Made by a program: the position numbers and the translations under genes | Part shown: in pieces, positions 1 through 6,611 of the stretch | Position numbering within the stretch: position 1 is the stretch's first letter | Layout: the number at the start of each line of letters is the position of its first letter | NCBI GenBank assembly: GCA_020849825.1 | Contig: JADZFP010000565.1 | Span: 1 to 8,106 of the forward strand | From: Saprospiraceae bacterium | GTDB taxonomy: Bacteria; Bacteroidota; Bacteroidia; Chitinophagales; Saprospiraceae | Reading direction: 5' to 3' | DNA length: 8,106 nt | The notes under the pieces: generated by a model | What the model was told of the DNA's origin: nothing | The model's database searches: none | What the model saw: only the letters and a program-made list of their open reading frames with translations

Positions 1-565
1 ACAGGAAGGCGTGGGCCATATAATTATGAAATGCCGCGAAGTAGAACAGGTTGGTGCCCAGTGCCAGGGTAAGCAGGGTCACGATGGTGATTTCGAGGGA
101 GTAATACCGCCTCAGAACGCCGAACAAGGCCCAAAAACCCCATAAAACGTAAAACATCGGCGCCAAACCGGCGAAAAAGCGATACGGCAGCGAAAAACCG
201 TCGGCAGGGTATGCGCCGCTGACCAGGCAGTACAGATGCGCCATGCCAAAAAACGGCGCAGTCATAACCGCTACACCCACCGGCCAGCGGACGTGGCGGC
301 CCAGCGGAGCCGGCTCGGTATTGCTGATTTGCTCCTTCGGATCGGGTACGTATTTGATCTGTTTGTGCGCGGCAGTGAGCGTTTTTTCGTAATTGCCGTT
401 GTCGCCGTAGAGCAGCGTAGCCGGCAAATGGAGGTAGTAGCCCAGCGAATCGCCGCCATCGAGTTCGCCGCGCCAGCGTTCAAAACTCAAGAATGATGTC
501 AGGAAAGCAAGGGTCAAACCCAGAATCAGCCAGCGGCGGGCGCGAATGTCGGCGGGTGAAAGCAT
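1..565 (-). CDS. Partial multi-pass membrane protein, GT-C/GT39-like glycosyltransferase candidate (N-terminal part)
   Basis: An open frame of 188 codons runs from an ATG at 565 down to the left edge with no stop, so the C-terminal part lies outside the window. The protein starts MLSPADIRARR, followed by a membrane span (about residues 12-28). Next is an acidic loop with the motif DGGDSLGYYLHLPA (36-49), then more hydrophobic stretches near residues 95-113, 130-150 and 158-180. An Asp in the first extracytoplasmic loop followed by GYY and LPA is typical of GT-C fold lipid-linked sugar transferases and of related uncharacterised Bacteroidota membrane proteins. I infer that D39 could be the catalytic Asp. 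The other five frames here give only arginine/alanine-rich or broken readings. No clear ribosome binding site or -7 element is visible. It is divergent from the CNNM/CorC gene. Gene reality is fairly sure; the glycosyltransferase function is tentative. Confidence 0.72.
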   Translation of the reverse strand, partial: MLSPADIRARRWLILGLTLAFLTSFLSFERWRGELDGGDSLGYYLHLPATLLYGDNGNYEKTLTAAHKQIKYVPDPKEQISNTEPAPLGRHVRWPVGVAVMTAPFFGMAHLYCLVSGAYPADGFSLPYRFFAGLAPMFYVLWGFWALFGVLRRYYSLEITIVTLLTLALGTNLFYFAAFHNYMAHAFL

Positions 566-762
566 GTCGATCGAGTGTGGTTGTGTTGTATAAAAGCACC
601 GGGTAAAGGCGGTTTTCCGCCGGTAAACTTCCGAAACTTCGGTTTTTAAAGCGGGAAAAGCGCGGCAAGAAAGTAGAAGTTCGCAAAAAAAGGGCATTCT
701 TCCCCCCGGCTGCGCAAAAGTTCCGTTTTTTGTCCCTCCGAATTTTACAGAACCGACCGACT
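566..762. other. Divergent intergenic region with small hairpins
   Basis: These 197 bases separate the divergent membrane-protein and CorC-like genes, so they should carry both promoters. No full TAnnTTTG element with a TTTG partner at proper spacing was found on either strand. Visible structure: a perfect 5-bp stem with a TTTT loop at 608-621 (GGCGG/CCGCC), and a tandem pair AAACTTCCG/AAACTTCGG at 625-642. The end of that pair can fold as CCGA-AACT-TCGG (631-642), followed by five Ts (643-647). The last feature resembles a very weak terminator or leader hairpin on the plus strand, but its stem is only 4 bp. Confidence 0.4.
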
Positions 763-2067
763 ATGCTTTTCGACATATTCCTCACTTTATTTCTCGTAGC
801 CCTCAATGGTTTTTTCGTAGCCGCCGAATTTGCCATTGTCAAAGTGCGCTATTCGCAGATCGAGCTGCGCGCTCAAAAAGGCAACCGTATGGCGGGAATC
901 GCCCAGGGCATTCTCAATCGCCTCGACGCCTACCTCAGCGCCACCCAGCTGGGGATCACCCTGGCGAGCCTGGGCCTGGGCTGGATCGGCGAACCGGTCG
1001 TCTCCAAAATTTTATTGGCGATGATGCATGCCATGGGCATCGAGTTGTCGGAAGAACTGGCCCACCAGATCGCCCTGCCGATATCTTTTGCCCTGATTAC
1101 TGTTTTGCACATTGTGTTCGGCGAGTTGGCGCCCAAATCGCTGGCCATCCGCAAACCCGAAGAAACCACCCTGGCCGTTTCGGTGCCGATGAAAGCCTTC
1201 TTTTTTCTGTTCCGGCCCTTTATCTGGCTGCTCAACGGCTTTTCGAACGTAATTCTCCGCTTGGTCGGCCTCGAACCCGCCGATGAGCACGAAGCCCACA
1301 GCGCCGAAGAACTCCGCCTCCTGATGCGCGAAAGCCAAAAAAGCGGAGCCATCAAGGAAGACAACTTCCAGATCATCCAGAAAGCCTTCGATTTTTCAGA
1401 AATCACCGCCCAGCAGGTCATGGTGCCCCGGGTCAGTATTTTTGCCCTCGAAGCCGATACGCCCCGCGAGGAAATCCTCAAAGCCGTCATTGAAAACGGA
1501 TATTCCCGCATCCCGGTGTTCGAAGAAGACATCGATACAGTGCTCGGTGTGGTGTATGCCAAAGATATTTTCCGGGCCAATGCACAAGGCGAAGAATGGA
1601 CGCTCCGCAGCCTGATGCGGCCCATCCAGTACGTATACGCCACCACCCGCCTCAACCGCACCCTGAAAGAATTTCAGTTGAAAAAAGCCCACATCGGCAT
1701 CGTGATCGACGAATACGGCGGCACCGAGGGCCTGATCGCCATGGAGGATATTCTGGAAGAGCTGGTCGGCGAAATTCAGGACGAATACGACGACGAACCG
1801 CTGCCGGTCATCAAACAGGAGGGCGAGGATACTTTTGTCGTCAACGGCATCGCGCCGCTGCACGACGTCAACAATTTCCTGCCCGTACCTTTCCCCGAAA
1901 GCCGGCAGTACAATACGCTCAACGGCCTGGTGCTCAATCGCTTCGGCCGGATACCCTCCAACGACGGGCCGTTTACCGTTCAGCCCTACGAGATTACGGT
2001 ACTTGAACGTCGGCAGAACATTCTCACCTCTTTTAAAATCAAACTGATTCAGAAGGATGAAGGGTAA
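763..2067 (+). CDS. CNNM-domain/CBS-pair/CorC_HlyC-type ion transporter (hemolysin C family)
   Basis: This is a 434-residue membrane protein of the CNNM/CorC family, linked in characterised members to Mg2+ (or Co2+) transport across the inner membrane. Residues 1-200 form the CNNM (DUF21) domain: an N-terminal span with LNGFFVAAEFAIVKVR (14-29), the glycine-rich SLGLGWIGEP (69-78), a span near 98-117 ending in GELAPKSLA, and another near 134-160. A helical connector with ESQKSGAIKEDN follows (180-191). A CBS pair comes next (about 208-332), including GYSRIPVFEED, LGVVYAKDIF and the family hallmark VIDEYGGTEGLIAMEDILEE (304-323). The C-terminal CorC_HlyC domain occupies about 345-428. Length and domain order fit complete family members. 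I chose ATG 763, which gives the usual M-L-x-hydrophobic start; a TTG at 730 would add 11 polar residues. The substrate cannot be read from sequence. Confidence 0.95.
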   Translation: MLFDIFLTLFLVALNGFFVAAEFAIVKVRYSQIELRAQKGNRMAGIAQGILNRLDAYLSATQLGITLASLGLGWIGEPVVSKILLAMMHAMGIELSEELAHQIALPISFALITVLHIVFGELAPKSLAIRKPEETTLAVSVPMKAFFFLFRPFIWLLNGFSNVILRLVGLEPADEHEAHSAEELRLLMRESQKSGAIKEDNFQIIQKAFDFSEITAQQVMVPRVSIFALEADTPREEILKAVIENGYSRIPVFEEDIDTVLGVVYAKDIFRANAQGEEWTLRSLMRPIQYVYATTRLNRTLKEFQLKKAHIGIVIDEYGGTEGLIAMEDILEELVGEIQDEYDDEPLPVIKQEGEDTFVVNGIAPLHDVNNFLPVPFPESRQYNTLNGLVLNRFGRIPSNDGPFTVQPYEITVLERRQNILTSFKIKLIQKDEG

Positions 2068-2069
2068 GG

Positions 2070-2984
2070 TCAGCGGACAGGGCCTTTCAACGCAGCCTGC
2101 GTTTGCAGGCGGGCGCCCTGATTGACCAGCCAAACACCCGCCAGCGTGACGCCCATACCGGCCAATTCCCAGGCAGTGAGGTGCTCATTCAGCCACAACC
2201 AGCCGAATACAATGGCGACGATGGGATTGATGTAGGTGTACAACGACGACACCATGGCGCTCAAATGCTTCAAGGCATACATGTACAGCGTAAAAGCCAA
2301 TGCCGAACCGAATACGACCAGGTACAAAAGCGCCGCCCAACCCTCAAAAGTGTGGTGAATGACATGCGAACGGTCGAATAATAAACTCAATAATCCGCCG
2401 CCCAACCCACCGGCGGTGATTTGCAGACCGGCATTCAGAACAGGCGACACCCCCGGCGCATTCCAGCGTTTGGCCATCACGGTGCCCAGCGACCAGGTGA
2501 GGCAGGAGCCGAAACAACCCAGTACGCCCAGTACATAATCGGGCTGAAAAAAGTTTTGCCACCCGTCGCTGAAAATGACCACGACCCCGATAAAACCCAG
2601 CAGAATACCCGACAACATCCGCCGGTTGGGGCGCTCGGCCTGGCCCCAGAACAGGTTGATAAGCAGCACCACGATGGGCGTCAGCGACCCGATGATGGAG
2701 GCAAGCCCCGAAGGAACGTGCTGCATACCCCAGGTAATGAATCCGTTGCCGCCGGTGATGGTGCACAGCCCTGTGAAACACTGGCGAACCAGGTATTTGC
2801 GGTCGGGTAAATAAAATTTGCCCAGCGCCAGCGCCACGCCCAGCAGGATCAGTCCGGCCGCCGTTTGTCGCATAAACACCAGCAGGTAGGGCGGGAAATC
2901 GCGAATGGCAAACTTGATGGCAGTGTAGGTAGTGCCCCAAATCAGACAAATGGCGGCAAGCGAGAGGTACGCGCGGGTGTGCAT
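2070..2984 (-). CDS. EamA/DMT-family permease (10 transmembrane segments)
   Basis: This 304-residue inner-membrane protein belongs to the drug/metabolite transporter superfamily, with two EamA repeats (about residues 8-139 and 151-287). The first repeat opens with LAAICLIWGTTYTAIKFAI (9-27) and has the typical FMRQTAAGLILL (37-48). The first repeat closes with a conserved region around GLASIIGSLTPIVVLLIN (93-110). The second repeat ends with the very typical LYTYINPIVAIVFGWLWLNE (248-267) followed by AGMGVTLAGVWLVN. Hydropathy gives about ten spans, and the length is normal. Family members export or import amino acids, metabolites or drugs; the substrate cannot be predicted. The start ATG at 2984 sits just before the first span. 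The stop codon is 2 bases from that of the convergent CNNM/CorC gene. Upstream, 93 bases separate it from the acetyltransferase, so it could be the last gene of that unit or have its own promoter. Confidence 0.95.
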   Translation of the reverse strand: MHTRAYLSLAAICLIWGTTYTAIKFAIRDFPPYLLVFMRQTAAGLILLGVALALGKFYLPDRKYLVRQCFTGLCTITGGNGFITWGMQHVPSGLASIIGSLTPIVVLLINLFWGQAERPNRRMLSGILLGFIGVVVIFSDGWQNFFQPDYVLGVLGCFGSCLTWSLGTVMAKRWNAPGVSPVLNAGLQITAGGLGGGLLSLLFDRSHVIHHTFEGWAALLYLVVFGSALAFTLYMYALKHLSAMVSSLYTYINPIVAIVFGWLWLNEHLTAWELAGMGVTLAGVWLVNQGARLQTQAALKGPVR

Positions 2985-3077
2985 AGGGTAAGCAGTGATA
3001 AGTGATGAGGCGTTCTTGATCGCCTTTCGCTACCGGGCAATCATGTTGCGCACAACGCCGCTACGGGGTAAAAAAGT
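2985..3077. other. Short intergenic region before the EamA permease
   Basis: Ninety-three bases lie between the acetyltransferase stop and the permease start. I see only a weak GTTG-CGCA-CAAC stem (3044-3055), no T-tract terminator and no TAnnTTTG promoter element on the minus strand. The content does not decide between co-transcription and a separate promoter. Confidence 0.3.
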
Positions 3078-3581
3078 TCAGGCAGGGCGGCGCCAAAGCA
3101 TTTGAAAATCATTCATCACAAAACCCGACCCGATGTCGATATCGAGGCATTTTTCAATGATAAACCCGACTTTGAAATAAAAATTGATGCTTTTGAAATT
3201 CTGCCGGTTGACGGTCAGGCGGATTTCCCGGGCATCCGGGAATTGGAGCAACAGGGCCTGAAAGGCGGAAGCGCCCAGTCCGCGGCCCCGCTGCTCGTTG
3301 TCGAGGTAGAATTTGTGGATAAAATACCCCCCCGGCCCCTGGCTGCTGATGGCGATAAAACCCGCCACGGCGCCGACCGTTTCCACGAGCCAGAATTGCT
3401 GCCCTTCGGCCATCTGCCGTTCGAGCGCGCCGACGCTGTAGTTCAGCTCGAGCATGTAACGCACCTGTTCTTCCCCGATGATCTCGGGGTAGTGCGCCCA
3501 CCAGATGCGGTGGGCAAGCTCGCGGATGGCAGGAATCTCGGCCGGCGAGGCCAGCCGGAGGGAAACGGCAGCGTAGTTCAA
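3078..3581 (-). CDS. GNAT-family N-acetyltransferase
   Basis: This is a 167-residue single-domain GNAT acetyltransferase, which would transfer an acetyl group from acetyl-CoA to an unknown amine acceptor in the cytoplasm. The fold is visible as an N-terminal SLRLASPAEIPAIRELAHRI (7-26) and the beta4/motif A region FIHKFYLDNEQRGRGLGASA (87-106). Within it, Q97-R-G-R-G-L-G fits the Q/RxxGxG/A pyrophosphate-binding loop. Motif B follows as LTVNRQNFKSINFYFKVGF (122-140), with its N-x-x-(S/A)-x-x-F/Y-Y-x-x-x-G-F pattern. There is no ATG before residue 43, which lies inside the fold, so the start must be non-ATG. TTG at 3581 is the best choice: it lies two codons behind the OmpH stop in the same frame and follows the A-rich stretch GAGAAAAAATAA. 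Such proteins often resemble RimI-like or small-molecule acetyltransferases; the substrate is not predictable. Confidence 0.88.
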   Translation of the reverse strand: MNYAAVSLRLASPAEIPAIRELAHRIWWAHYPEIIGEEQVRYMLELNYSVGALERQMAEGQQFWLVETVGAVAGFIAISSQGPGGYFIHKFYLDNEQRGRGLGASAFQALLLQFPDAREIRLTVNRQNFKSINFYFKVGFIIEKCLDIDIGSGFVMNDFQMLWRRPA

Positions 3582-3587
3582 GCAGAC

Positions 3588-4187
3588 TTATTTTTTCTCT
3601 TCGTCGCGGGCGTTGAGCAGTTGCAGCACTTCGTTGGTAATGTCGAGGCTGTCGTTGGCCAGCAGGATTTGCCCGCCGCGCGAATAGCTGAGGATGTAGT
3701 CGTAGCCGATCTGGTCCGACAGGGTTTTGAGTTTGGCTTCGAGGTCGGAGTAGATGTCTTTGTAGAGTTTGTCCTGTTCTTCGGCCAGTGATTTTTCCAG
3801 TCGTTCGGCTTCGGCGGCGATCTTGTCGCGGCGCTGGAGCAGGGCAGCCTGTTCTTTTTCGGCGTCGGCCTGGGTCATGTTGCCCTGGGCGAAGCGCTCC
3901 TGCAGGCTGTTCATATCGCGCAGAAAGGCCTCCTGTTTGGCGGCCATCGATTTCTGGGCGTTTTCCATGCGCTGGTTGATGGCTTCCTTGCGCTCTTTGA
4001 GCCATTCGTATTTGGCGTCGAGGGTATCGCCGTTGACGTAGGCGATTTTGGCGCCGCCGCTGGCCGAAGGGGGCGGAACGATGGCCACGGGGCCGGAAGC
4101 GGTTTTGGCGCCGGCAAAGTGGAGGTAATACAGGTGGCCCATTCCCAACAGGGCGACGATGCTCAGGATCAGCGGGAGGTTCTTCAT
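3588..4187 (-). CDS. OmpH/Skp-family periplasmic chaperone-like protein
   Basis: This 199-residue protein has an N-terminal hydrophobic segment (LPLILSIVALLGMGHLYYLH, 4-23), a Pro/Ser/Gly-rich linker (27-46) and an OmpH/Skp domain. The domain begins with AKIAYVNGDTLDAKYEWLKE (46-65), the usual Bacteroidota opening strand, and continues as a long charged coiled coil (about 62-160). It closes with YDYILSYSRGGQILLANDSL (162-181), matching the C-terminal strands of Skp-like proteins. Skp family members hold unfolded outer-membrane proteins in the periplasm. The segment has no lipobox Cys and no sharp cleavage site, so it may be a membrane anchor rather than a removed signal. I chose ATG 4187 over an in-frame ATG at 4247. 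The longer form adds 20 basic residues before the signal and would start almost at the predicted transcription start. The next gene, an acetyltransferase, follows after 6 bases. Confidence 0.9.
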   Translation of the reverse strand: MKNLPLILSIVALLGMGHLYYLHFAGAKTASGPVAIVPPPSASGGAKIAYVNGDTLDAKYEWLKERKEAINQRMENAQKSMAAKQEAFLRDMNSLQERFAQGNMTQADAEKEQAALLQRRDKIAAEAERLEKSLAEEQDKLYKDIYSDLEAKLKTLSDQIGYDYILSYSRGGQILLANDSLDITNEVLQLLNARDEEKK

Positions 4188-4255
4188 TGCGTCAAACGAA
4201 AAGTGGTTGGCAAACAGATGTTGGCGCCCGCGTCGCAAAATGCGCAAGCGCGCGG

Positions 4256-4263
4256 CAAAGGTA
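4256..4263 (-). promoter_or_regulatory. Predicted Bacteroidota -7 promoter element for the OmpH gene
   Basis: Read on the minus strand, 4263-4256 is TACCTTTG, an exact match to the Bacteroidota primary-sigma -7 consensus TAnnTTTG. It would place the transcript start near 4250 and give a leader of about 60 bases before ATG 4187. No good TTTG -33 partner is seen upstream; the region at the expected spacing reads TTCCCC. This is a motif match with suitable position, not proof. Confidence 0.5.
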
Positions 4264-4279
4264 GGGAATTCGGGGAAGT

Positions 4280-4303
4280 GAGGATTTGAGGATTCGAGGA
4301 TGC
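4280..4303. repeat. Three 8-bp near-identical tandem units (GAGGATNN)
   Basis: Three consecutive units read GAGGATTT, GAGGATTC and GAGGATGC on the plus strand. They lie between the TolC-like stop codon and the OmpH -7 element, overlapping where a -33 region or upstream activator site would sit (about 17-47 bases upstream of the -7 box). This may be a slippage-prone short repeat of the sort scattered through Bacteroidota intergenic DNA. Confidence 0.6.
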
Positions 4304-4322
4304 GGGAATTTATGATAGTCCC

Positions 4323-5030
4323 TCAGTCTTCCTTTCCCGGGTGCTGAATCTGCTCCCAGCGCAGACCGATGATCTCTTCGAGGCGGAGTTTGGCCAGTTG
4401 CAGATCGGCTTGCGCGCGGATGCGCGCTTCCTGAGCCTGATAATAGGCGCTGGAGGCGAAGTTGTAGTCTTCGAAGGTCTTTTCGTCGGTTTTATAGAGC
4501 TGCTGTATCAGGATGAAGTTGTTGTAGGTTTCCTGCTCCACGAGGCTGCGGGTTTTGAGGATGTCTTTGGCGAGTTTGAACTGGGTATAGCGCGACAGGG
4601 TTTCGGCTCGTGTGGCGAGCATTTGGGCGTTTACTTTTTGTTCGGCGATCTCGACGTCGTGTTTTCCGATGCGGTTTTTGTCTTTTTGACTGAGAATGTT
4701 GAACAGATTGAGGGTGATACCGATGTTGTAGCGCGGAAAAAAGACGTTGCCGAAGGTGTCGACGGCGCGCAGGTTGGCTTCGTTGAAGTTGAAATTGGCC
4801 TGTACGTCGCGCATCCATTCCTTGCGGGTATTGCGCGCCTTGTCGCGGGCAGTTTCCACTTCTTCAAATGCGATGGCGCTGGCCGGATTGTTCTGCCAGG
4901 CCAGCTGGACCAGGTATTCCGAAAAATCGCGCGCCTTGGTGTCGAGCGGCTGCACGATGGTTTCGTAACTGGTGGTTTGGGCTGCCAGCGCGCCGCTTAG
5001 AAAAAGAAGAAAAAGGGTGATGTTTTTCAT
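4323..5030 (-). CDS. Half-length TolC/OEP-like outer-membrane protein
   Basis: This 235-residue protein has a clear Sec signal peptide: MKNITLFLLFLSGALAAQTT, with likely cleavage around residues 16-18. The mature part is mostly helical with coiled-coil character. One internal segment, FFPRYNIGITLNLFNILSQK (97-116), looks like a TolC-type beta-strand turn (x-Y-x-x-G-I-x-L-x-x-x-L-F). It is followed by long helices rich in Q, K, A and E (118-220), with QAQEARIRAQADLQLAKLRL (198-217) resembling the closing helix of an OEP repeat. Full TolC-family channels have two such repeats and 400-500 residues, so this is one repeat only. There is no frameshift or remnant around it: the start follows the ligase stop by 20 bases, and the stop is followed by intergenic DNA. 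I infer an export role for the polysaccharide made by the upstream genes. A periplasmic coiled-coil protein of other type cannot be excluded. Confidence 0.8.
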   Translation of the reverse strand: MKNITLFLLFLSGALAAQTTSYETIVQPLDTKARDFSEYLVQLAWQNNPASAIAFEEVETARDKARNTRKEWMRDVQANFNFNEANLRAVDTFGNVFFPRYNIGITLNLFNILSQKDKNRIGKHDVEIAEQKVNAQMLATRAETLSRYTQFKLAKDILKTRSLVEQETYNNFILIQQLYKTDEKTFEDYNFASSAYYQAQEARIRAQADLQLAKLRLEEIIGLRWEQIQHPGKED

Positions 5031-5050
5031 AGAAAATCTATTGACAACTA

Positions 5051-6556
5051 TCAGGAGTCAGTTTTCGCAAATGCAGGATCGAAATTTTTCAAAGTGACCA
5101 GTATAGCCAGAAAGACATTGTAAATCACGTTCATCGGCTGCTGCAGAATTGCTTCCTGTACGTAACAGGCCACAGCCAGCATAAAGCACCAGGTCGTGAT
5201 GCCGGCGTAGATGGCTTTGATCAGCGGATCGCGGCAGCGGACGAAGTAGTACAAGCCGGTTCGTAAGACGAAATAATGCAGCAAAGTATACAAAATCAGT
5301 CCGATCCAGCCCAGTTCCACGCCCATGCGCACAAAGCTGGAATCGTGCGGAAAATCGGAGAGTTCGCTGTCCGGATTGAAGCGTTTGCCCCAGACCCCGC
5401 AGCTGCCCAGGCCGCCGCCGATCGGGTGGCTTTGGATAAATGGTTGTATCTTTTTCTGGTTTTCGAGGCGCAGGTTCATCGAATCGTCCTGTCCCGGCTT
5501 GAAAGCCGATTGTATGCGATAAATCACCCCGCTGCTCGTCGATTTTAGCACGAATGCCGCGCCGGCCAGGCCCATCAGAGCGGTAATCAACAGCACTTTG
5601 CGATTGAGCACCAGTCCGGCATAGAACATCGCGCCGATGGGCAGCAAGGCAAAAGCCGTTCGGGTACCCGTATAAGCCATTGCCCACACGGCAAACAGCA
5701 GCATGATTCCCAGCAATATCTTATGAACAAACCGGGTGCCACCGGCCAGCAACGCCAGGCAAAACACGGCAAAACAGGCCATCAGAATACCGAAAGTAGT
5801 GGGGTCGTAACAAAACGACGGAATGCGCATCATACCCCACTGGTAATACAACTGGAAACGCTCCGGATCGGCCATGACCCAGGCCATTTCCGCCGCACTG
5901 AACCCCAGGAATTGTTGTTTCAGTCCGTACAAAGCCGAAGCGAAACACATGCCGATAATCAGTTTCAGCAGCAGGATAATCCCCTGTTTGTTGCCGCGCA
6001 GGGCATAGGCGCCGATAAAAAATACAACCTGCTGAATGGCCACGCTGCGCACCGTAAACAACCAGGCCATCTTCGATTCCGCCCATGGGTTGAGCACCTG
6101 CAATACGTTGTAATACAGCCATATCAACACCATGTAACTCAACGGAAAACGCAAAAACGACCAGTCACGCTCCTTGATCTGCCGCAACAAAATCCCGACC
6201 GCGCTGATCAGAATCAGCAGGTCGAGCACCGTGCCGATGGGCGCCGACGTGTATTTTGCTCCAAACACGACCATCAGCGCCACTATCAGCATCATGCCGA
6301 TGGCAAAGGTGATATTGACCAGGCAGAACGCCGCCAGCGGCAAGCCGACCAGCACCAGAAACAATACCACGCCGACCTTCAACTCCAGCGTCGCCAGCAG
6401 GTACGACACCGGCAAAGTCGCCAGCAACAACAGCCCCAAACCCAAGGGGTTGTTGAATTTCTGAAACCACAACTGCCCCGCCACCCAACGGCGCAACTGC
6501 GCAGTCCAGCCCGTATTTTCCGCAAAAGAGTCGCCCTGGTGGAGTGATTTGGACAT
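5051..6556 (-). CDS. O-antigen ligase/polymerase-like membrane protein (Wzy_C family)
   Basis: This 501-residue inner-membrane protein has about 11-13 hydrophobic spans, starting at residues 38-56, 60-80, 82-99 and 107-124 and ending with spans at 415-433, 448-465 and 475-490. A soluble loop of roughly 75 residues (338-412) lies before the last spans, as is usual for O-antigen ligases (WaaL) and Wzy polymerases. The Wzy_C signature is visible as TGTRTA (296-301) at the membrane edge. HPIGGGLGSCGVWGKRF (377-393) and PHDSSFVRMGVELGWIG (403-419) lie in and after the big loop. H404 and R410 are candidate catalytic positions by analogy with the ligase family; this is inference. Such proteins join polysaccharide repeats or transfer a chain from undecaprenyl diphosphate to an acceptor at the periplasmic face. 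Ligase and polymerase cannot be separated from sequence. ATG 6556 is preceded by an unusual repeat-rich leader, and the TolC-like gene follows after 20 bases. Confidence 0.92.
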   Translation of the reverse strand: MSKSLHQGDSFAENTGWTAQLRRWVAGQLWFQKFNNPLGLGLLLLATLPVSYLLATLELKVGVVLFLVLVGLPLAAFCLVNITFAIGMMLIVALMVVFGAKYTSAPIGTVLDLLILISAVGILLRQIKERDWSFLRFPLSYMVLIWLYYNVLQVLNPWAESKMAWLFTVRSVAIQQVVFFIGAYALRGNKQGIILLLKLIIGMCFASALYGLKQQFLGFSAAEMAWVMADPERFQLYYQWGMMRIPSFCYDPTTFGILMACFAVFCLALLAGGTRFVHKILLGIMLLFAVWAMAYTGTRTAFALLPIGAMFYAGLVLNRKVLLITALMGLAGAAFVLKSTSSGVIYRIQSAFKPGQDDSMNLRLENQKKIQPFIQSHPIGGGLGSCGVWGKRFNPDSELSDFPHDSSFVRMGVELGWIGLILYTLLHYFVLRTGLYYFVRCRDPLIKAIYAGITTWCFMLAVACYVQEAILQQPMNVIYNVFLAILVTLKNFDPAFAKTDS

Positions 6557-6566
6557 TGATAGTTAT

Positions 6567-6611
6567 GGTTGATAAGGTTGATAAGGTTGATAAGGTTTAT
6601 TAGGTTGATAA
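6567..6611. repeat. Five tandem 9-bp units (GGTTGATAA)
   Basis: On the plus strand there are three perfect units of GGTTGATAA (6567-6593), then GGTTTATTA (6594-6602, two differences), then another perfect unit (6603-6611). In the direction of transcription the repeat reads TTATCAACC and ends 10 bases before the ligase ATG at 6556, so it occupies positions about -11 to -55 of the translation initiation region. Units 3-5 are also the outer half of the left arm of the inverted repeat. Confidence 0.9.

Noticed and set aside
730..762. Upstream TTG start for the CorC-like protein
   Set aside because: It would place 11 polar residues before the first membrane helix; ATG 763 gives the start typical of the family.
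566..762. Mg2+ riboswitch (M-box or similar) before the CorC-like gene
   Set aside because: The space holds only short hairpins and no arrangement that I can match to a known metal riboswitch.
1396..2133. Minus-strand open frame of 245 codons over the CorC-like gene, reaching into the permease end
   Set aside because: It is antisense to the CBS and CorC_HlyC domains with their family motifs and shows no family signature of its own.
3102..3791. Plus-strand open frame of 229 codons antisense to the acetyltransferase and OmpH genes
   Set aside because: It is a mirror of two well-supported genes in GC-rich DNA, has no domain logic and crosses their boundary.
3154..4005. Minus-strand open frame of 283 codons bridging OmpH and acetyltransferase in another frame
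   Set aside because: The Arg/Gly/Gln-rich low-complexity product overlaps two real genes; it is an out-of-frame shadow.
4341..5000. Plus-strand open frame of 219 codons antisense to the TolC-like gene
   Set aside because: The Val/Gly/Phe-rich product has no recognisable motif; the opposite strand has a signal peptide and OEP-like features.
5723..6547. Plus-strand open frame of 274 codons antisense to the ligase-like gene
   Set aside because: The product is Gln/His/Arg-rich, as expected from the complement of hydrophobic codons; the minus strand gives a clear Wzy_C membrane protein.
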